Both the position numbers and the translations under genes were made by a program. The notes beneath the pieces were generated by a model, which had not been told where the DNA came from, did not search any database, and saw only the letters and a list, made by a program, of their open reading frames with translations. 64,000 bases of DNA from CAXQZM01 sp965229645 (GTDB lineage: Bacteria > Pseudomonadota > Alphaproteobacteria > UBA7985): positions 496,001 to 560,000 of the forward strand of contig OZ245893.1 in NCBI GenBank assembly GCA_965229645.1, in the 5' to 3' direction. Shown here piece after piece: positions 53,254 through 60,752 of this stretch (the stretch's first letter is position 1; each line of letters begins with the position of its first letter).

Positions 53254-53450
53254 ATACCAGCGGCGATTGAGAAGGGCTCTTTTGTTCGCTGGTATAAGGG
53301 CCGCGACTGCGGCCCCCGTAGCGGCCCCGAGAATAGCGGACACGCGCCTCGGGGTATAAGCGAAGGCCCCGTCGGAGGCGAAACGCGACGCGTTTCTGCC
53401 GCGAGACATAAAACGGCCTTAAAAACGACAGTTTTTAGGGCCGTTGGTTT
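53254..53450 (-). repeat. MITE-like palindromic element, copy F (short form)
   Basis: 197 bp. Its outer hairpin is ACGGCCTTAAAAAC-GACA-GTTTTTAGGGCCGT, a changed sequence that still pairs. It ends 14 nt before the mgtE start, with a clear GGAGG between. The element sits between the divergent hemH and mgtE genes. Confidence 0.9.
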
Positions 53451-53464
53451 AGGAGGGAACGATT

Positions 53465-54889
53465 ATGGATCCAGCGAATACCAAGGTCCTGGAGTCCGAC
53501 ACAGGCGTGGAGGACACCCAGGCGTTGATCCGGGAAAAAACGCCCGCCCAACGCCTGGTTGGTTTGGTGCGTCAGGCGGTGCAGGAAGGGTTGCTGGCCG
53601 ACTTGCGGTCCAACCTCGCCGCCCTGCACCCCGCCGACTTTGCCGACCTGATCGAATACCTAGACCGCGAGGACCGCCGAGCTCTGGTCGATCAAGTCGG
53701 AGAAATGTTTGTGCCCGAGGTCTTGGCCGAACTGCATGAGGATGTGCGCGAGGCGGTTGTGGACTGGTTGCCCGATCAGGTGGTTCAGACGGCGTTGCAA
53801 GCGCTCGAGGTCGGGGAAGCCGCCGAAATCGCCGAAGAGTTGAGCGCGGCGGACCGCAGCAAGTACCTAGAGGGGATGGAAGCGGGGGACCGCGCCGCCC
53901 TAGATCAGACCTTGGCCTACCCCGAATACTCGGCGGGTCGCCTGATGACCCGAGATTTTGTGGTGGTCCCCCAGGGTTGGACCGTGGGCCAAGCCATCGA
54001 TTTTTTGCGCGCCGAGGACAGTGAGGAACTGCCCAAGGATTTCTATCTGGTCTATTTGGTCGACCCTGGCCATCGCCCCGTCGCGGCGGTGACGCTGAGC
54101 CGTATCATGCGCGAACCGCGCGCAGCAAGGCTAGAGGCCTTGGCCCTTGCGGAATTGCGCTCTTTCGTGCCTACCTTCGATCAAGAGGACTTGGCCTTCA
54201 AGTTTCGTCAGTACGGCCTGGTCGAGGCCCCTGTGGTCATGGAAGGGACGGGTCAGATCCTCGGCGTCGTGCGCGTCGATGATGTGATTGAGGTCATAGA
54301 GGAAGAGGCGGAGGACGACCTCCTAAAGCTGGTCGGCCTTCGCGGCGGCGAGCTCGACGTTCAAGAAAGCTGGTGGCGCACCTCGCGCTCGCGCTTTGTT
54401 TGGCTGTTCGTCAACTTGATCACGGTGGTCATCGCCGCCGCCGTGATCGCACAATTTTCGGACTTGATCGAGGCCTACGGCACCTTGGCGGTGTTGTTGC
54501 CCATCGTCGCGTCCATGGGCGGAAACTCGGGCACGCAGACTCTGGCGGTGGCGGTCCGCGGCCTGGCGACCAAGGAACTTTCCCTGCAAAACGCTGGCGT
54601 CTTTGTGCGCAAAGAACTGCTGGTCGGCCTGATGAATGGCTTGGCCTTCGCCGTCCTTACCGCGGCGGCGGTCATGGCGATTTACGGTGAACCTGCGCTC
54701 GCCCTCACAATCGCCCTTGCGATGGTGTTGAACTTGATCGTCGCGCCCTTGTCGGGGACCCTGATTCCCATAGCCCTTGAGCGCCAAGGGATTGACCCTG
54801 CTAATGCCAGTACAGTTTTTTTGACCACCATTACCGATGTGGTCGGCTTTTTTGCCTTCCTGGGGTTGGCGGGTCTCCTGTTTCTTTAG
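53465..54889 (+). CDS. mgtE: Magnesium transporter MgtE
   Basis: 474 residues. N-terminal superhelical domain (LIEYLDREDRRALVDQVGEMFVPEVLAELHEDVREAVV), CBS pair (YSAGRLMTRDFVVVPQGWTVGQAI; VVMEGTGQILGVVRVDDVIEVIEEEAEDDLLKLVGL), and five C-terminal helices with the pore motif PIVASMGGNSGTQTLAVAVRGLA. Strong GGAGG upstream. No M-box is visible; the leader is occupied by repeat copy F. Confidence 0.93.
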   Translation: MDPANTKVLESDTGVEDTQALIREKTPAQRLVGLVRQAVQEGLLADLRSNLAALHPADFADLIEYLDREDRRALVDQVGEMFVPEVLAELHEDVREAVVDWLPDQVVQTALQALEVGEAAEIAEELSAADRSKYLEGMEAGDRAALDQTLAYPEYSAGRLMTRDFVVVPQGWTVGQAIDFLRAEDSEELPKDFYLVYLVDPGHRPVAAVTLSRIMREPRAARLEALALAELRSFVPTFDQEDLAFKFRQYGLVEAPVVMEGTGQILGVVRVDDVIEVIEEEAEDDLLKLVGLRGGELDVQESWWRTSRSRFVWLFVNLITVVIAAAVIAQFSDLIEAYGTLAVLLPIVASMGGNSGTQTLAVAVRGLATKELSLQNAGVFVRKELLVGLMNGLAFAVLTAAAVMAIYGEPALALTIALAMVLNLIVAPLSGTLIPIALERQGIDPANASTVFLTTITDVVGFFAFLGLAGLLFL

Positions 54890-54943
54890 GCACATGGCGC
54901 AAAAGACCTGACATCTTGAGGAACTCGCGTATAGAATGGCCCT

Positions 54944-55534
54944 ATGCAACAAACGATCGACTTCTATTTCGACTTTTCCTCCCCCTACGCCTACTTCGCC
55001 AGCTTGTTTGTCGATGACTTAGGCGTGGAAACGCGCTGGGTTCCCTACTTAATGGGCGTCGCCATGAAGGAAACGGGCCTGCCTGCCTTGATCGAGATTC
55101 CGTACAAGCGGGACTATGCCTTGCGCGATATTCAGCGCACTGCACGGCTTTACGATGTGGCCTTTTCGATTCCAGACTACTTTCCGTTCAGTTCCGTTGC
55201 GGTGTGCCGTGCCTTCTATGCGCTGGAACAAAGCCAGGGGCATGCTGTTGCCAAGGCGTTCGCGGCCAAGGCCATGGTCGCCGCCTGGAGCGGCGGTGGC
55301 ATCGATTTGCGAGACCCGTCGGTTCTTGCCAATCTCTCTGGAGTCGCGGACCTTGCCCATGCCCTCCAAGATCAGACCATTAAGGACAAGCTGCGCGATG
55401 TGACCGCACACGCCATGGCGCGGGGGTGCTGGGGGTCTCCGCACTTTTTCGTCAACTCGGGCGAGACTTCAGAGCATTTTTGGGGGTGCGATACGCGTTG
55501 GCAAGTGCAGAAGTGGTTGGAGCGGCCTTGGTGA
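54944..55534 (+). CDS. 2-hydroxychromene-2-carboxylate isomerase / kappa-class GST-like protein
   Basis: 196 residues, DsbA-like thioredoxin fold. DFYFDFSSPYAYFAS has the catalytic serine position of the NahD/kappa-GST family (Ser12 or Ser13), which uses glutathione to isomerise cis-trans double bonds. Ends in WGSPHFFVNSGETSEHFWGCDT. It overlaps the start of hmgA (GTGA, 55531-55534) and therefore belongs to the homogentisate operon. I infer it may act as the maleylacetoacetate isomerase for which no zeta-GST gene is present here. Confidence 0.85.
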   Translation: MQQTIDFYFDFSSPYAYFASLFVDDLGVETRWVPYLMGVAMKETGLPALIEIPYKRDYALRDIQRTARLYDVAFSIPDYFPFSSVAVCRAFYALEQSQGHAVAKAFAAKAMVAAWSGGGIDLRDPSVLANLSGVADLAHALQDQTIKDKLRDVTAHAMARGCWGSPHFFVNSGETSEHFWGCDTRWQVQKWLERPW

Positions 55535-56904
55535 CGCACCCTGAACCAGCCTCGCGGCCTATGCGCCAGGCCCCGTCCCTCGACACGCAGGGGGCAGGGT
55601 ATCAGCCTGGATTCGGCAATGACTTTGAAACCGAGGCGTTGCCAGGGGCGCTGCCGCAAGGGCGCAATAGCCCGCAACGACCCGCCTATGGGCTTTACGC
55701 CGAACAGCTCTCGGGCACCGCGTTCACCGCCCCGCGTGGCCACAATGAACGCACCTGGTGCTACCGCCTGCGCCCCTCGGTGCGGCATGTCGGGGAGATG
55801 CGGCGCCTTGACATGCCAGGCTGGAAGACGGCGCCCCACATCCTGGACGATTTGACATCGCTGGGCCAGTATCGCTGGGACCCAGTTCCCTATGGCAGTG
55901 AGGATCAGACCTTCATCACGGGATTGCGCACCATGACGACGGCGGGGGATGTCAATACCCAGATCGGCATGGCCGCGCATGTGTATGTGGCCTCGGCGTC
56001 CATGATCGACGACTATTTCTATTCTGCGGACAGCGAATTGCTGGTCGTCCCTCAGGAAGGACGGCTGCGGTTTTTGACTGAGTTGGGGATCCTCGACCTC
56101 GAGCCTCAAGAAGTCGCCCTGATCCCGCGCGGGCTCGTGTATCGGGTTGAGGTCGTGGACGGGCCTGCGCGCGGCTTTGTCTGCGAAAACTACGGTCAGA
56201 CTTTCGATTTGCCCAATCGGGGGCCCATAGGGGCCAATTGCCTCGCCAATCCGCGCGATTTCAAGACGCCTGTTGCCGCCTTTGAGGATCGCGAACAATC
56301 CTCTTCGGTCACCATCAAATGGTGCGGCCAGTTCCATCAATCTTGGATTGGCCATTCCCCCCTCGACGTCGTGGCCTGGCACGGCAACTATGCCCCGTGC
56401 AAGTACGATTTGCGGACCTTTAGCCCCGTCGGCGCCCTCTTGTTCGACCATCCTGATCCGTCGATTTTCACCGTTCTCACCGCGCCGTCGGGGGTGGCGG
56501 GAACGGCCAATATCGACTTTGTGCTGTTTCGCGATCGCTGGATGGTGGCCGAAGATACGTTTCGCCCGCCTTGGTACCACAAGAATATCATGTCCGAACT
56601 CATGGGCAATATCCACGGCATCTACGATGCCAAACCCGAAGGTTTTGTGCCAGGCGGCCTGTCCTTGCACAACATGATGCTGCCGCACGGCCCCGATCGC
56701 GCGGCCTTTGAGAAAGCGAGCGCCGAGCCCCTGCATCCTGCATTTTTGGCCGACACCATGTCTTTCATGTTTGAAACGCGCTTTCCCCAACACTTGACCG
56801 AATTTGCCGCCAAACACGCGCCGCTGCAAAAGACCTACAGCCAGTGCTGGGCGGACTTGGAGAAGCGATTTACGGGGCCTCGCGATGGGGGCACAAAGCC
56901 GTGA
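55531..56904 (+). CDS. hmgA: Homogentisate 1,2-dioxygenase
   Basis: 457 residues from GTG 55531 (GGAG eight nt upstream, GTGA overlap with the isomerase stop); an ATG at 55561 is the alternative. YQPGFGNDFETEALPGALPQGRNSPQ is diagnostic. Iron ligands are visible in WYHKNIMSELMGNIHG (His and Glu) and SLHNMMLPHGPD (His). Opens the ring of homogentisate to maleylacetoacetate in tyrosine and phenylalanine breakdown. GTGA overlap with fahA follows. Confidence 0.95.
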   Translation: MTHPEPASRPMRQAPSLDTQGAGYQPGFGNDFETEALPGALPQGRNSPQRPAYGLYAEQLSGTAFTAPRGHNERTWCYRLRPSVRHVGEMRRLDMPGWKTAPHILDDLTSLGQYRWDPVPYGSEDQTFITGLRTMTTAGDVNTQIGMAAHVYVASASMIDDYFYSADSELLVVPQEGRLRFLTELGILDLEPQEVALIPRGLVYRVEVVDGPARGFVCENYGQTFDLPNRGPIGANCLANPRDFKTPVAAFEDREQSSSVTIKWCGQFHQSWIGHSPLDVVAWHGNYAPCKYDLRTFSPVGALLFDHPDPSIFTVLTAPSGVAGTANIDFVLFRDRWMVAEDTFRPPWYHKNIMSELMGNIHGIYDAKPEGFVPGGLSLHNMMLPHGPDRAAFEKASAEPLHPAFLADTMSFMFETRFPQHLTEFAAKHAPLQKTYSQCWADLEKRFTGPRDGGTKP

Positions 56905-58160
56905 CCGCACGCTTGCAGTCGTGGGTCGAGAGCGCCAATAGCGCTCAAACAGATTTTCCCCTCAACAACTTGCCCTACGGCGTGTTTTCCCTGGACGGGG
57001 AAACCCAAAGACGGTGCGGCGTCGCTATCGGCGATCAAGTGTTGGACCTTACCCACCTGGAGCGGCAGGGGGCGCTGACGCTGGGCGCGCCTTTGTTGCA
57101 ATCGGGAACTTGGAACCCTCTCATGGCTGCAGGCCCTCTGGTGTGGAAACAACTGCGCGCTGACCTGACCCAGGCCCTCTCAGTTGAAAACGACCGTCGC
57201 GAGGCGCTGGCCTCCGCCCTCGTTGCGGCCCAAGCGGTGCGGTTGCATCTGCCCTTCGCGGTGAGCGAATACACCGACTTTTACGCGAGCCGCCATCATG
57301 CCGAAAACGTCGGCACCATGTTTCGCGGCGCGGATCAGGCTTTGCCGCCCAACTGGCTCCATATGCCGATCGGGTACAACGGGCGGGCCTCGTCGGTCTA
57401 TGTGTCGGGCACGGACGTCGTTCGCCCGCACGGCCAGTTGAAACCGCCGACCCAATCTGCCCCACATTTTGCGCCCTCGGCGCGGTTTGATTTTGAATTG
57501 GAACTGGGGGCCATCGTTGGCACGCCCTCGCGCGGGCCGCTGTCAGTGGCGCAAGCGGATCAGCATATTTTTGGTTATGTGCTGCTCAACGACTGGTCGG
57601 CGCGCGACATTCAGGCCTGGGAGTATCAGCCTTTGGGACCGTTTCAGGCCAAGGCAACGGCCACGAGCCTCAGCCCCTGGATCGTGACAGCGGCGGCTCT
57701 GGAGCCATTTCGGGTAGCCGCGCCTGCGCGCGAGCACGCCTTGTTGACGTACCTGGAAGAACCTGGACCCATGCTCTACGATATGGACCTTAGCGTGGAT
57801 CTGCGGCTCGCGGGCACGACCAGCGCGCACCGCATTTGCGAGACCAACGCTCGGCATCTTTACTATTCATCCGCGCAGCAACTTGCCCACCATAGCGCGA
57901 GCGGTTGCCCCATGCGGGTCGGCGATCTGCTCGGTTCTGGCACGATCTCGGGTCCCACACGTCCCGAATGGGGCAGCATGCTGGAATTGAGTTGGGGCGG
58001 GCAGCAACCGCTGAACCTTGGCCAGGCCACGCGCACATTCCTAGAGGACGGCGACCAAGTCACCTTGCAGGGCGCGGCGAGGGGCCCCGATTTTCGTGTT
58101 GGTTTCGGGGCCTGTTTAGGCACCGTCGTCCCTGCGCAGGCTTCCACGCGCGAACCATGA
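56901..58160 (+). CDS. fahA: Fumarylacetoacetase
   Basis: 419 residues from GTG 56901, overlapping the hmgA stop. N-terminal SH3-like domain (NLPYGVFSLDGETQRRCGVAIGDQVLDL) and the catalytic FAH domain: EYTDFYASRHHAENVGTMFRG with metal Asp and the His-His pair, FDFELELGAIVG (two metal Glu), and LNDWSARDIQAWEYQPLGPFQAKATATSLSPW (metal Asp, catalytic Lys). Hydrolyses fumarylacetoacetate to fumarate and acetoacetate. Confidence 0.95.
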   Translation: MTARLQSWVESANSAQTDFPLNNLPYGVFSLDGETQRRCGVAIGDQVLDLTHLERQGALTLGAPLLQSGTWNPLMAAGPLVWKQLRADLTQALSVENDRREALASALVAAQAVRLHLPFAVSEYTDFYASRHHAENVGTMFRGADQALPPNWLHMPIGYNGRASSVYVSGTDVVRPHGQLKPPTQSAPHFAPSARFDFELELGAIVGTPSRGPLSVAQADQHIFGYVLLNDWSARDIQAWEYQPLGPFQAKATATSLSPWIVTAAALEPFRVAAPAREHALLTYLEEPGPMLYDMDLSVDLRLAGTTSAHRICETNARHLYYSSAQQLAHHSASGCPMRVGDLLGSGTISGPTRPEWGSMLELSWGGQQPLNLGQATRTFLEDGDQVTLQGAARGPDFRVGFGACLGTVVPAQASTREP

Positions 58161-58264
58161 CGGCGGACGCCAAAGAAGCGGAGTCGGAGACTTGGCTGAT
58201 CAGCAACGGGTTAATTTACGGCAATCGTCATGAAAGGGGCTCCATCTTTCAGGAATTGGTGTAA
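58157..58264 (+). CDS. Possible 35-codon ORF coupled to fahA
   Basis: ATG overlaps the fahA stop as ATGA and 35 sense codons follow (MTADAKEAESETWLISNGLIYG...) before TAA. No family is recognised. The ATGA arrangement matches the two preceding junctions of the operon, so it may be a genuine short gene or the truncated start of a lost enzyme; the short length makes it doubtful. Confidence 0.3.
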   Translation: MTADAKEAESETWLISNGLIYGNRHERGSIFQELV

Positions 58265-58330
58265 GGCTCTTGACGTTTGCACGTCAGGCAAAGGATGTCA
58301 CAGGCGTGCCTTAGCTTTGGGAGACATGCC

Positions 58331-59284
58331 ATGAACAGAAGAAGTTTTATTTCAACCTCGGGCGCGCTGGGATTGTCGGCGACCTTACTACCCCACGCGG
58401 CGGGTGCGGCGGGCCTCGCGCAAGTCAGTGCGGTACAGAGATTCCGCGTTGGGGACTTTAGCGTTACCACCATATCTGACGGCTATTTGGATTTGGTCGC
58501 GGACCTTTTCCCCACCGTTGACCAGGGCAATTTCGACGCCGCGCTTGAACAAGCGTTCCTAAGGCCTGGTGCCTATCAGGCCGCCGTCAATGTCTTTGTC
58601 CTAGACGATGGTAAGGACGTTCATCTGATCGATGCGGGCGGCGGGCCTATGGCCCCGACCGTTGGGCAGATCGAAACGCATCTTTCGGCGGCAGGTTATG
58701 GCTCAGATCAGATTAAAACCCTCATCATGACGCATCTTCATCCCGACCATGTTGGCGGGGCGGTCAAGGACGGCGTGCCGCGTTTCGCAAATGCGGAAAT
58801 GGTGGTTCACGGCGCTGACCTCGGGTTTTGGACCGATGCGGCCATCAAAGCGCAAGTTCCCGATGACGTGCAGGTGTTCTTTGACATGGCGACTGCCGCC
58901 GTCACGACCTACGGGGATCGGGTGCGTCAATTTGATAGCGAGACCGAGATCGTCCCAGGCCTTCGCGCCATGCCTCTGCCTGGCCATACCCCAGGGCATA
59001 CGGGCTATGTCTTAAGCTCAGGCGACGAAACGCTGATGATTTGGGGCGATATTGTCCATGCTGCGCCCGTGCAGTTGCCCAATCCTAGCGCCAGTATCGC
59101 CTTTGACATCGACGGCGCGGCGGCAGTTGCAACCCGCGCGCGGGTTTTGGACATGGTCGCGACGGATCGGCTCATGATTGCGGGAACCCATATGCCGTTT
59201 CCTGGTGTCGGTCACATTGTGAAGTCAGGCGATGGATATGGCTTTGAGCCTGCGTCGTGGCAATATTTGACGCAGCAAACTTAG
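58331..59284 (+). CDS. Tat-exported MBL-fold metallo-hydrolase
   Basis: 317 residues from ATG 58331. A twin-arginine leader (MNRRSFISTSGALGLSATLL, then AAGAAGLA) suggests export of the folded protein. The metallo-beta-lactamase motif THLHPDHVGG and later GHTPGHTGYVLSSGDETLMIWGDIVH give two metal sites. The family includes lactonases, phosphotriesterase-like and arylsulfatase-related hydrolases; the substrate is unknown. An upstream ATG (58277) would place a non-signal extension before the RR motif. Confidence 0.85.
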   Translation: MNRRSFISTSGALGLSATLLPHAAGAAGLAQVSAVQRFRVGDFSVTTISDGYLDLVADLFPTVDQGNFDAALEQAFLRPGAYQAAVNVFVLDDGKDVHLIDAGGGPMAPTVGQIETHLSAAGYGSDQIKTLIMTHLHPDHVGGAVKDGVPRFANAEMVVHGADLGFWTDAAIKAQVPDDVQVFFDMATAAVTTYGDRVRQFDSETEIVPGLRAMPLPGHTPGHTGYVLSSGDETLMIWGDIVHAAPVQLPNPSASIAFDIDGAAAVATRARVLDMVATDRLMIAGTHMPFPGVGHIVKSGDGYGFEPASWQYLTQQT

Positions 59285-59293
59285 ACCCTAGCC

Positions 59294-60139
59294 TTGCGGG
59301 GGTCAGGGAGGTTGGTGGACGTCGGTTCAAGTTCGTTGACTGTCGGGCGGCGCTGGGTCACGCGGGCGTTCTGGGGTGGTTTTTTCTCCCTCGTATTGCT
59401 CGCTTGGGGCGTTTTGTTTTACCAAAGCCAAGGCACTCCAAGCGCTGGTTTAGGGGCCTTCCATCCGGGTTTCGCGGCGGGACTCCATAACGGGTTTTCG
59501 CCCGTCCAAATCCTGGGCATGTGGATGCTCATGGTTTTGGCCATGATGCTGCCAACCTTGGTGCCAATGGTAAGAACCCTGAATGATCTGGTCGCGCGCG
59601 AACCTCAGCCTTGGATCTTCCCAGCCGCCTTTGTTTTGGGCTACGTCCTTGTTTGGGTCGGCTTTTCCCTGATCGCTGGCGCTGGGCAGATGGCGCTTGC
59701 GGCACTGGGCCTGCTAGATGCAGGCGGCATCCTACTCTACCCTGGTGCCACGGTCTTCTTGCTGTTGCTCGCGGGCTTGTATCAGTTCAGCGCCCTAAAG
59801 CAGGCCTGCCTTCGGTTTTGCCAAGCACCGTTGCTCTTTTTTGTTGCGCACTGGCGGGCGGGGGGGGTTGGTGCGGCGGGAATGGGCCTTCGCCATGGTT
59901 TGATTTGCGTTGGGTGCTGTTGGGCGCTCATGGCGCTGGGCTTCGTCGGCGGGGTCATGAATTTGCTTTGGATGGGGCTGGCAACCGCCCTCATGATCCT
60001 GGAAAAACTCCCCGCCATCGGCGTGCCTGTGCGCCCGCTAATCGGAAGTGTTTTGTTGGCTTTGGCCGTCGCCTATGCTACGGTCTTTTTGGCCGATTGG
60101 GTACATCTTGGAAGGAGTCTCTATGGCTTGGCATCTTAA
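59294..60139 (+). CDS. DUF2182 membrane protein
   Basis: Up to 281 residues; the frame begins at a TTG, and TTG 59312, GTG 59315 or TTG 59336 are other candidates, so the start is uncertain. Several membrane helices (WGGFFSLVLLAWGVLFYQ; ILGMWMLMVLAMMLPTLVPMV; FPAAFVLGYVLVWVGFSLIAG) and GMGLRHGLICVGCCWALMALGFVGGVMNLLWM are typical of DUF2182, predicted metal-binding membrane proteins. The CVGCCW cysteines could hold copper or another metal. Its end overlaps the DUF1326 gene by 17 nt, a pairing I have seen for this family. Confidence 0.8.
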   Translation: MRGSGRLVDVGSSSLTVGRRWVTRAFWGGFFSLVLLAWGVLFYQSQGTPSAGLGAFHPGFAAGLHNGFSPVQILGMWMLMVLAMMLPTLVPMVRTLNDLVAREPQPWIFPAAFVLGYVLVWVGFSLIAGAGQMALAALGLLDAGGILLYPGATVFLLLLAGLYQFSALKQACLRFCQAPLLFFVAHWRAGGVGAAGMGLRHGLICVGCCWALMALGFVGGVMNLLWMGLATALMILEKLPAIGVPVRPLIGSVLLALAVAYATVFLADWVHLGRSLYGLAS

Positions 60140-60725
60140 GGGCGAACTGATCCTCAACTGCAATTGCACGGTGTTTTGCCCCTGCGTCGTCTCCCTCGGC
60201 GATCATCCGCCAACAGAAGGGTACTGCCAGGCTTGGCTCGGCGTGCGTATCGACGAAGGCGACTTTGACGGTCTTGCCCTTGGCGGTTTGAACATCGCCA
60301 TGATTATGGACATTCCAGGCAAGATGGCGCGCGGCAATTGGACCGCGGGTCTGTTCATCGATGATCGCGCTAACGACGCGGCCTACGCAGCGCTGGAGAA
60401 GATTTTTTCGGGACAGGCGCGCGGCACGACGGGTCTGTTTCGCTTGCTGGTGAGTAATTTCCTGGGTGCCGAGCGCCAGCCGATTTCTTACGCGACAAGC
60501 GGCAGCAATCGCCGTCTCACCGTGGGCAAAAAGATCATTGGCGAAGTGGCGCCGATTGGCGGCAAAACCCCAGAGCAGGAGGTGGTGGTGTCCAATACGG
60601 AGTATTGGATGGGTCCTGACATTACCATCGCCAGCGCGTCGAAGGGGCGGGTGCGGGCCTTTGGTCGGGTGTGGGACTTTGATGGCCGCAGCGCTGAGAT
60701 CTGCCAAATCAACTGGCAGGGGTAG
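60123..60725 (+). CDS. DUF1326 protein
   Basis: 200 residues from ATG 60123 (GGAAGG 10 nt upstream). MAWHLKGELILNCNCTVFCPC has the diagnostic CNCxxxCPC cluster, likely a metal or redox site. The rest, with GYCQAWLGVRIDEGDFDGLALGGLNIAM and the C-terminal WDFDGRSAEICQINW, is typical DUF1326. Function is unknown. Overlaps DUF2182 by 17 nt, so the two probably work together in metal handling. Confidence 0.87.
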   Translation: MAWHLKGELILNCNCTVFCPCVVSLGDHPPTEGYCQAWLGVRIDEGDFDGLALGGLNIAMIMDIPGKMARGNWTAGLFIDDRANDAAYAALEKIFSGQARGTTGLFRLLVSNFLGAERQPISYATSGSNRRLTVGKKIIGEVAPIGGKTPEQEVVVSNTEYWMGPDITIASASKGRVRAFGRVWDFDGRSAEICQINWQG

Positions 60726-60752
60726 CCCTGTTCTGATCGCAGAGGTTCGGGG

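Noticed and set aside
23615..53450. CRISPR array or tandem repeats
   Set aside because: The repeats are dispersed, in both orientations and in single units; there is no regular spacer structure.
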